Assembly (NCBI GenBank): GCA_905215045.1
Contig: CAJMOO010000061.1
Coordinates: 1-11,500 of the forward strand
From: an uncultured bacterium
GTDB lineage: Bacteria; Bacillota_A; Clostridia; Lachnospirales; Lachnospiraceae
Length of the DNA: 11,500 nucleotides
Direction: 5' to 3'
Shown: positions 6,358 through 11,500 of the stretch, piece by piece
Numbering within the stretch: position 1 is the first letter of the stretch
Layout: every line of letters starts with the position of its first letter
Notes under the pieces: model-generated
Told to the model about the DNA's origin: nothing
What the model saw: only the letters and a program-made list of their open reading frames with translations
Databases searched by the model: none
Program-made: the position numbers and the translations under genes

Positions 6358-6915
6358 CTAATCCTCCACTGTTTTCATCAAAAATGTATGTTTATTTGTC
6401 TTGTATTCTTTTACTCTTACAACCTTTAATTTCTCAAAATCTGGTATCTCTGTGTCAAGAGACGATTCCACGATAACTACCGTATCTTCTGTACAGATAG
6501 AGGATCGATCTATGATTGATAATACTTCTTCTTCAAATCCTTTCTTATATGGAGGATCCATAAAAATATGATCAAATGTTACATTCTTCGTCTCTAACTG
6601 CCTGATCGCTGAATTCACATCTGTTGCCAAAACCTGTGCTTTCTTATCAAGCTTTGTATATCTTAAATTCTCTCGAATGCATCTTAATGCAGGTTTTGCT
6701 TTCTCAACAAAATAAGCTTCCTTTGCTCCTCTGCTCAATGCCTCGATCCCGATTCCTCCACTTCCAGAGAAAAGATCCAGAAATGTGCTTCCCGGGATAT
6801 CATACTGAATCATATTAAATAACGTCTCTTTGATGCGATCCTGGGTTGGTCTTGTCTCCATTCCTTCGATCGTCTTTAATTTTAAACTCTTCGCACTTCC
6901 TGCTACGACTCTCAT
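6358..6915 (-). CDS. rsmD: 16S rRNA (guanine(966)-N2)-methyltransferase
   Basis: RsmD (EC 2.1.1.171) methylates G966 of 16S rRNA (E. coli numbering) using S-adenosylmethionine, acting on assembled small-subunit particles. The 185 residues fit the family. MRVVAGSAKS at the N-terminus, RPTQDRIKETLFN at 22-34, SAM motif I (DLFSGSGGIGIEALSRGA at 47-64), the acidic Glu71 after strand 2 and catalytic DPPY at 120-123 are all visible. The ATG at 6915 is preceded by AAGGAA (6927-6932), a somewhat distant 11-nt gap; initiation at MRVVAG agrees with homologues. It is the first gene of a three-gene minus-strand unit with coaD and the coiled-coil gene. A promoter lies at 6984-7011. Confidence 0.96.
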   Translation of the reverse strand: MRVVAGSAKSLKLKTIEGMETRPTQDRIKETLFNMIQYDIPGSTFLDLFSGSGGIGIEALSRGAKEAYFVEKAKPALRCIRENLRYTKLDKKAQVLATDVNSAIRQLETKNVTFDHIFMDPPYKKGFEEEVLSIIDRSSICTEDTVVIVESSLDTEIPDFEKLKVVRVKEYKTNKHTFLMKTVED

Positions 6916-6983
6916 ATCTATGTATATTCCTTGTCTTTTATTTGCTTTGCAAAGTTATTCCACTTTTGCTCACTATTTCTTTT

Positions 6984-7011
6984 ATTTTATTATATCTACA
7001 GATTTTGTCAA
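6984..7011 (-). promoter_or_regulatory. Candidate sigma-A promoter of rsmD-coaD operon
   Basis: The minus strand has a perfect TTGACA (7006-7011), 16 bases, then TAAAAT (6984-6989). An overlapping perfect TATAAT (6989-6994) would need a poorer -35 (TTGTCG). Start points near 6977 would give a leader of about 60 nt. The promoter lies directly downstream of the spore gene hairpins, so rsmD is likely transcribed separately from them. Confidence 0.65.
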
Positions 7012-7024
7012 CCGACAAACCAAT

Positions 7025-7076
7025 ATTTCAGAAAGAGACAGTCAAAGTTTATACTTTCGCTGCCTCTTTCTGAAAT
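7025..7076 (-). terminator. Long hairpin (distal) downstream of the spore protein gene
   Basis: A 17-base arm (7025-7041) and its inverted copy (7060-7076) differ at one position, which becomes a G-U wobble in minus-strand RNA. The loop itself pairs (AAAGT 7044-7048 with ACTTT 7053-7057 around TTAT), so nearly all 52 nt are paired. The tail on the minus strand (ATTGGTTTGT) is only moderately U-rich, so termination is plausible but not certain. Confidence 0.6.
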
Positions 7077-7079
7077 CTT

Positions 7080-7134
7080 ATGATGTATCCGGATTGCTTC
7101 ATTGCTACGCAATTTCGCAATCCTCAAACATCAT
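7080..7134 (-). terminator. Nested palindromic hairpin (proximal) downstream of the spore protein gene
   Basis: Three stacked stems share one axis: ATGATGT (7080-7086) with ACATCAT (7128-7134), GGATTGC (7091-7097) with GCAATCC (7117-7123), and ATTGC (7101-7105) with GCAAT (7109-7113) around a 3-nt loop. They are separated by 4x4 and 3x3 internal loops. It begins 9 nt after the spore gene stop codon. There is no U-tract; the distal hairpin follows after 3 nt. It may be a 3' stabilising or accessory terminator structure. Confidence 0.5.
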
Positions 7135-7143
7135 CTTATCTAA

Positions 7144-7365
7144 TTAGCGAGACATTTCTTCTTCCTGTCTGCGGATCATTTTACGAACCATCTCTCCTCC
7201 GACAGATCCTGCCTGAGCAGTTGTTAAGTGTCCGTTATATCCTTCTTTTAAATCCACACCGATCTCATTTGCAACTTCGAACTTAAATCTGTCTAAGGCT
7301 CCTCTCGCTTCTGGTACCTCGACTCTGTTTGTTCCTTTGCTTCTTGCTGAAGTTCGTTCTTCCAT
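7144..7365 (-). CDS. Alpha/beta-type small acid-soluble spore protein
   Basis: Such proteins coat and protect DNA in dormant spores and are degraded at germination by the GPR protease. The 73-residue reading from the ATG at 7365 (MEERTSARSK) has the two family blocks: KFEVANEIGVDLKEGYNG at about 28-45, covering the region GPR normally cleaves, and LTTAQAGSVGGEMVRKMI at 47-64. GGAGG (7375-7379) lies 9 nt before this ATG. A longer in-frame start at 7425 would add 20 atypical residues and bury that site, so it is rejected. The N-terminus is somewhat longer and more charged than in B. subtilis SspA/B. It stands alone, between acyP and rsmD, with a sigma-G-like promoter and two hairpins downstream. 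Confidence 0.95.
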   Translation of the reverse strand: MEERTSARSKGTNRVEVPEARGALDRFKFEVANEIGVDLKEGYNGHLTTAQAGSVGGEMVRKMIRRQEEEMSR

Positions 7366-7409
7366 TTTGAAAGACCTCCATTTCTTTTGTTTGTTGTTTG
7401 TTACGTTCA

Positions 7410-7438
7410 TAGTATATGCGAACATTCAAAAGATACAC
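7410..7438 (-). promoter_or_regulatory. Candidate sigma-G promoter of the spore protein gene
   Basis: The minus strand shows GTGTA (7434-7438), 17 bases, then TATACTA (7410-7416). Against the Bacillus sigma-G consensus (G-H-ATR and CATNHTA, spacer 17-18) this agrees at four of five and six of seven positions. The start would be near 7403, giving a leader of about 38 nt. Forespore sigma-G control is the rule for these genes; the match itself is imperfect. Confidence 0.4.
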
Positions 7439-7495
7439 TAGAAGCTTTTACATGTTGTGGAATTTTTTTGTAACTGTTTTTATCATGAATTATTT

Positions 7496-7768
7496 TTAAT
7501 AGCGCACATGAAATCCCTTTTCTTTTTCCTCATATGGACGTTCTTCCATTTCAATGTCATCGACTCTTACAAAATGGTTTCCTGTCTGTGTCAATTCTAA
7601 AAATTGTTTGATCTGAAGTCTTGTTCCCTGCACTTCTGCGGTAACTGATCCATCCGGCATATTTTTTACCCAGCCTGTCAAATGACATTTTTCTGCATTC
7701 ATCGCTGCGAAAAAGCGGAATCCTACACCTTGAACTCTCCCTGTAAATCTAAGATAAAAACGTACCAT
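7496..7768 (-). CDS. acyP: Acylphosphatase
   Basis: Acylphosphatase (EC 3.6.1.7) hydrolyses carboxyl-phosphate bonds, including acetyl phosphate and carbamoyl phosphate in vitro; its physiological role in bacteria is unsettled. The 90-residue length is standard for this small ferredoxin-like fold. The signature GRVQGVGFR spans residues 10-18 with the phosphate-binding Arg18, and GWVKNMPDGSV spans 32-42 with the catalytic Asn36. GGAGG (7776-7780) is 7 nt before the ATG and overlaps the recG stop codon, so translation is probably coupled to recG. No strong terminator follows; the 130 nt to the spore protein gene is AT-rich. Confidence 0.97.
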   Translation of the reverse strand: MVRFYLRFTGRVQGVGFRFFAAMNAEKCHLTGWVKNMPDGSVTAEVQGTRLQIKQFLELTQTGNHFVRVDDIEMEERPYEEKEKGFHVRY

Positions 7769-7779
7769 AACTTATCCTC

Positions 7780-9810
7780 CTATATATTCCTTGCAAGTCC
7801 GATCTGTTTTTCTAATCTGCTGTTTTTTAAACTTGAAAAATCAAATCCTGTTTCTTCTAGTTCTTTCACTGCATCTGCCGCCTGCTTCATAATATCTGCG
7901 TTGGTATAAATATCTGCCAGAACAAAATCCATCATTCCACTTTGTCTGACTCCAAAGAAGTCCCCTGGACCTCTTAATTTCAGATCTTCATTTGCAATAT
8001 AAAATCCGTCATTTGATTTGTTCAGTACCTCTAAGCGCTGCATCGTCTCTTTTTTCTTGGAGCTTGTCATAAATATACAGTATGACTGGTATCCTCCACG
8101 TCCGACACGTCCTCTTAACTGATGAAGCTGTGCAAGTCCAAAACGTTCTGCATTCTCCACCATCATAACCGTTGCATTTGGCACATTCACCCCGACTTCA
8201 ACAACCGTTGTTGATACTAAAACATCAATCTTGCCTTCTGAAAAATCATCCATGACTTTCTGCTTGTCCGCTGCCTTCATCTTTCCATGAAGGTAACTGA
8301 TCCTTACCGATGGTGCAAACTGGCTTCTCAACATCTGCGCATACTGAATGACATTTTCTCCTTCCATCGTCTCACTTTCTTCGACCATCGGACAGATAAT
8401 ATATACCTGTCTTCCCTGACTAACCTGTTTCTCAATGAAACGATATGCCGTCGGGCGGTAACTTGTGTTGACTACGCAGTTTTTGATCGGCAACCGCTCT
8501 GCCGGCAGTTCATCGATGATCGATACATCAAGATCACCATATAAAATGATCGCCAATGTTCTTGGAATCGGTGTCGCACTCATAACAAGTACATGTGGTT
8601 TCTCACCTTTTAGCGATAAACTTTCTCTTTGTCTTACTCCAAATCGATGTTGTTCATCCGTGATAACCAATGCTAACTTGTTATATTCCACCTTATCCTG
8701 AATGACCGCATGAGTTCCGATCACAATATCTACTTCTCCATCTTTGATCTTTTGATAGGTTTCTCTTTTTTCTTTTGTCTTTGTGGAACCTGTCAGCAAT
8801 GCGATCTTTATATCATAAGATTCTAAAAGTTCTGTAAATGATTCATAATGCTGAGCTGCAAGCACTTCCGTTGGCGCCATCAAAACCCCTTGGTATCCTG
8901 CTTTGGCACACATTAATAATAAAATAACCGCAAGGATCGTCTTTCCAGATCCTACATCACCCTGTACCAGACGATTCATAACCTTACCAGACGCCATGTC
9001 TTTTGCCATCTCATTTAACGCTCTTTTCTGTGCTGTAGTCAACTCGTACGGAAGATTCTTCACTAGTTCTTTTGCTTCCTTGCAAACCCCGATCTTGTAT
9101 CCTTCTTCCTTGAGATCTTCTCCTGATGTGATCATATGCATCGCTGCGATAAAAATAAAAAATTCATCAAAGATCAACCTTTTCTTTGCTTTGATCAACT
9201 GCTCTTTTGATTCCGGAAAATGAATATTCCAGATTGCCTGATGATATTCCATTGGCTGATATTGATCTAAAATATTTTGCGGAAGATATTCTGGAATATG
9301 AAAGATATAGTCTTTTGTCTGTGCCACAGCCTTAGAAACAAGTTTATTGGTAAGTCCACTTGTTAATGGATATACTGGCTGCAATGTCTCCTGTTTAGCT
9401 TCATAATCTTCCTGTGTAAAGATTTCTGGATGTTCCATCGTGATCCGTCCATTTTTATAGATCGGAGTTCCCGTAAATATATAATCTCTTCCCTGATGTA
9501 ATTGTTTCTTTAAATATGGCATATTGTACCAGACAAGCATGATCGTTCCTGTATAATCTTTCGCTGTGCATGTAACAATCTTCATTCTTTTTGCATACTG
9601 AATATGAACTTCCGAATTGATACGAACGAAAATAGATACTCTCTGGCCAATCTCGATCTCATTGACATCTTTGGGATCTTCATAGGTAAGATAATACTTT
9701 GGATACATCGTGATCAGACTGTCTACATCACGGATTCCAAGTCGTCCAAAAGCTGTCGCACTCTTTTCCCCAATTCCTTTTAATTCTATGATATTTGTTG
9801 TGCCATCCAT
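7780..9810 (-). CDS. recG: ATP-dependent DNA helicase RecG
   Basis: RecG is a double-stranded DNA translocase that remodels stalled replication forks and branch-migrates Holliday junctions. The 676-residue length is normal. The N-terminal wedge/OB domain covers about residues 55-150. The superfamily 2 helicase core shows Walker A GDVGSGKT at 284-291, TEVLAAQH at 314-321, DEQH box at 385-388, SATPIPRT at 411-418, YLHGKM at 506-511, TTVVEVGVNVPNA at 534-546 and QLRGRVGRG at 564-572. The C-terminal RGPGDFFGVRQSG (613-625) is characteristic of RecG. AAGGAG (9818-9823) is 7 nt before the ATG. It follows the FakA-like gene across a terminator and leads into acyP. No strong promoter was seen in the 35 nt between terminator and start (a TATGAT without a matching -35), so partial read-through is likely. 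Confidence 0.98.
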   Translation of the reverse strand: MDGTTNIIELKGIGEKSATAFGRLGIRDVDSLITMYPKYYLTYEDPKDVNEIEIGQRVSIFVRINSEVHIQYAKRMKIVTCTAKDYTGTIMLVWYNMPYLKKQLHQGRDYIFTGTPIYKNGRITMEHPEIFTQEDYEAKQETLQPVYPLTSGLTNKLVSKAVAQTKDYIFHIPEYLPQNILDQYQPMEYHQAIWNIHFPESKEQLIKAKKRLIFDEFFIFIAAMHMITSGEDLKEEGYKIGVCKEAKELVKNLPYELTTAQKRALNEMAKDMASGKVMNRLVQGDVGSGKTILAVILLLMCAKAGYQGVLMAPTEVLAAQHYESFTELLESYDIKIALLTGSTKTKEKRETYQKIKDGEVDIVIGTHAVIQDKVEYNKLALVITDEQHRFGVRQRESLSLKGEKPHVLVMSATPIPRTLAIILYGDLDVSIIDELPAERLPIKNCVVNTSYRPTAYRFIEKQVSQGRQVYIICPMVEESETMEGENVIQYAQMLRSQFAPSVRISYLHGKMKAADKQKVMDDFSEGKIDVLVSTTVVEVGVNVPNATVMMVENAERFGLAQLHQLRGRVGRGGYQSYCIFMTSSKKKETMQRLEVLNKSNDGFYIANEDLKLRGPGDFFGVRQSGMMDFVLADIYTNADIMKQAADAVKELEETGFDFSSLKNSRLEKQIGLARNI

Positions 9811-9847
9811 CTTCTGTCTCCTTCAAAATTCTTTATCATATTCTCAC

Positions 9848-9883
9848 GAAAAGCAAAGAAATCCCGCCATCAAGCGGGATTTC
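9848..9883 (-). terminator. Intrinsic terminator after the FakA-like gene
   Basis: GAAATCCCGC (9858-9867) pairs perfectly with GCGGGATTTC (9874-9883) around a 6-nt loop. In the minus-strand sense it is followed by the T-rich tail TTTGCTTTTC. It lies 10 nt beyond the stop codon at 9894, in the 83-nt gap before recG. Confidence 0.88.
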
Positions 9884-9893
9884 CCATCTTCTC

Positions 9894-11500
9894 TTATTCT
9901 ACTGATAATAAGAAATAATAAATTGGCTGTCCGCCATATTCTAACTGTACATCACAGTCACCATATGTTTCTTCTACTTTCTCAAGTAATGCTTCTGCCT
10001 GTTCTTTGGTTGTGTCTTCTCCATAGTAAATACTGATCAGTTCGCTGTCTTCATCTACCATCTCTTCTAGTAATTCTAACGTGACTTTCTCGACATCCTG
10101 TCCGACTTTCTTGATCCCATCATCATCGATTCCCATGATATCATCAACCTTGATCGTAATACCATTGATGGATGTATCTCTGACTGCATAAGTAACTTCT
10201 CCAGTCTTCACGCATTCAATGATGTCTTTCATGTTGTCTTCATTCTCTTCGGCATCTGCTTCTGGATCAAATCCAATGATCGCTGAGATTCCCTGTGGAA
10301 CTGTTGTTGTCGGAATGATCACTACATTCTTATCTTCCACTAAAGACTGTGCCTGTGTCGCTGCAAGAATGATATTCTTGTTATTTGGCAAAATAAATAC
10401 AGTCTCTGCATTCACCTGCTCGATTGCATTCAACATATCTTCAGTACTAGGGTTCATGGTCTGCCCGCCTTCGATCAGGTAATCTACACCTAACTCACGG
10501 AAAATGTCATTCATTCCCTGGCCAATCGATACTGCCACAAATCCAAAGTCTTTTCTAGGTTCTTCTGGTTTGCTTTCTTCTGCCTGTGCTTCTGCCTGTG
10601 TGAGATTTAAACGTTCTCTGTGTTCTTCTCTCATATTATCGATCTTCATATTCGTAAGTTCTCCATATGTGAGACCTTTCTCGATCGCTTTTCCAGGATG
10701 GTTTGTATGAACATGTACTTTAATGATATCTTCATCTGCAACAACCACGATAGAATCTCCGATTCCCATTAAGAAATCTTTAAACTTCTGTTCTTCTTCC
10801 ATGGAAATCTCTTCTTTCGTCATAACGATAAATTCTGTACAATAACCAAATTTGATATCTTTCTCTTCTAATGGTGCTTCACTTGCTGTTGCTGCTGGTT
10901 TAACTGCTGGCTTCTCAACACTGCTTAAATCAACTTCTTTACCCATTAAAGCATCAACAGCACCCTGTAGGAATTCCACAAGTCCCTGTCCACCTGAATC
11001 AACCACTCCTGCTTCTTTCAGAACTGGTAACATATCTGGTGTCTTCTGAAGAATCTCGTTCGCTTCCTTGATCACTACCTGAGCAAATTCTTCAAAATCT
11101 TCTGTATTCCTTGCACAATATACTGCCTTCTCTGCTGTTACTTTCGCTACCGTAAGGATTGTTCCTTCCTTTGGTTTCATAACTGCTTTATAAGCTGTCT
11201 CTACTGCCTTCTTAAATCCTACTGCAACAGTTTCTGTTGTTAATACGTCCTGATCTTTGACACCTTTATAAAATCCCCTGAATAACTGGGATAGAATAAC
11301 ACCTGAGTTACCTCTGGCTCCTCTTAAAGAACCGCTTGATAATCCTCTTGTTACTTCTTTCACTGTCACTTCTGCTGCGTTCCCAACTTCTTTAGCAGCT
11401 GCAAGAGCTGTCATTGTCATATTCGTTCCTGTATCACCGTCTGGCACAGGGAATACATTCAGTTCATTAATATATTCTTTATTCGCCTCTAATCTCTTGG
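9894..11500 (-). CDS. fakA: DAK2-domain protein, FakA/YloV-like fatty acid kinase (5' end outside window)
   Basis: FakA phosphorylates fatty acids held by FakB (DegV-family) proteins, allowing exogenous or recycled fatty acids into phospholipid; this role is known for Gram-positive homologues and inferred here. The frame stays open to the right edge: 534 residues are visible, starting before NVFPVPDGDTGTNM, so probably only about 20 N-terminal residues are missing. An internal GTG at 11447 lies in that conserved motif and is not the start. The N-terminal DhaL/DAK2 domain (about 1-190) shows PDGDTGTNM at 19-27, whose aspartates bind Mg-ATP, LRGARGNSGVILSQ at 58-71 and VVDSGGQGLVEFLQGA at 165-180. 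A linker and the C-terminal FakA domain follow, ending GGQPIYYFLLSVE as is typical. B. subtilis yloV also lies near recG. A terminator follows at 9848-9883. I saw no FakB gene here. Confidence 0.93.
   Translation of the reverse strand, partial: KRLEANKEYINELNVFPVPDGDTGTNMTMTALAAAKEVGNAAEVTVKEVTRGLSSGSLRGARGNSGVILSQLFRGFYKGVKDQDVLTTETVAVGFKKAVETAYKAVMKPKEGTILTVAKVTAEKAVYCARNTEDFEEFAQVVIKEANEILQKTPDMLPVLKEAGVVDSGGQGLVEFLQGAVDALMGKEVDLSSVEKPAVKPAATASEAPLEEKDIKFGYCTEFIVMTKEEISMEEEQKFKDFLMGIGDSIVVVADEDIIKVHVHTNHPGKAIEKGLTYGELTNMKIDNMREEHRERLNLTQAEAQAEESKPEEPRKDFGFVAVSIGQGMNDIFRELGVDYLIEGGQTMNPSTEDMLNAIEQVNAETVFILPNNKNIILAATQAQSLVEDKNVVIIPTTTVPQGISAIIGFDPEADAEENEDNMKDIIECVKTGEVTYAVRDTSINGITIKVDDIMGIDDDGIKKVGQDVEKVTLELLEEMVDEDSELISIYYGEDTTKEQAEALLEKVEETYGDCDVQLEYGGQPIYYFLLSVE

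Noticed and set aside
6830..7147. Plus-strand reading frame of 105 codons over the rsmD start and intergenic hairpins
   Set aside because: No ribosome binding site was evident, it runs antisense into rsmD, and its composition is that of translated AT-rich non-coding DNA.
7366..7425. Twenty-residue N-terminal extension of the spore protein
   Set aside because: It would place the GGAGG site inside the gene, and the added residues do not resemble the family.
9710..10036. Plus-strand reading frame of 108 codons across the recG-fakA junction
   Set aside because: It is antisense to two well-identified genes and crosses a terminator; no protein motif is visible.
11445..11447. GTG as the start of the FakA-like gene
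   Set aside because: It encodes the Val within the conserved NVFPVPDGDTG motif, and the frame stays open to the window edge.
1..11500. Defence system, prophage, insertion sequence or CRISPR
   Set aside because: All sizeable frames are housekeeping or sporulation genes or their shadows; no integrase, transposase, regularly spaced repeats or tRNA attachment site was seen.

Overview
This window looks like a housekeeping segment of a low-GC, endospore-forming Clostridia chromosome, most likely Lachnospiraceae. Reasons: an alpha/beta-type small acid-soluble spore protein, a YlbJ/SpoVV-like sporulation membrane protein, AT-rich promoters close to the Firmicutes sigma-A consensus, strong AGGAGG-type ribosome binding sites, a coupled pta-ackA pair, and gene neighbourhoods shared in part with the Bacillus subtilis ylbH-rpmF and yloV-recG regions. 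The genus is not determined. No mobile element, CRISPR array, rRNA or tRNA was seen. No gene-free stretch exceeds 300 bases.

Layout, left to right. (1) Bases 1-2822, minus strand: pta, ackA, then the 5' part of a YceD/DUF177 gene cut by the window edge. pta and ackA are 27 nt apart. yceD has its own near-perfect sigma-A promoter, overlapped by a 14-bp inverted repeat. (2) Bases 2823-3095: AT-rich divergent control region. (3) Bases 3096-5267, plus strand: tmcAL (tRNA-Met cytidine acetate ligase), then a short YlbJ/SpoVV-like gene. Between them is a terminator-like hairpin whose loop holds a perfect match to a sigma-E -10 box and whose 3' arm holds the ribosome binding site of the second gene. 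(4) Bases 5253-6915, minus strand: rsmD, coaD and an unrecognised coiled-coil gene, tightly packed. (5) Bases 7025-7365: a spore protein gene followed by two tandem hairpins. (6) Bases 7496-11500, minus strand: a FakA/YloV-like DAK2-domain gene (5' end outside the window), a terminator, recG and acyP, the last two translationally coupled.

How the genes relate. Pta and AckA convert acetyl-CoA to acetate and ATP. TmcAL uses acetate and ATP to acetylate the tRNA-Met anticodon. AcyP hydrolyses acyl phosphates, including acetyl phosphate in vitro. CoaD makes the CoA precursor, and FakA/YceD neighbourhoods are commonly linked to fatty-acid and phospholipid genes. RsmD, TmcAL and YceD concern ribosomes, rRNA or tRNA. 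The YlbJ-like protein and the small acid-soluble protein belong to sporulation.

I found no convincing undescribed multi-gene system. The most interesting signals are regulatory: the sporulation-promoter-in-terminator arrangement before the ylbJ-like gene, the inverted repeat over the yceD promoter, and the paired hairpins after the spore protein gene.
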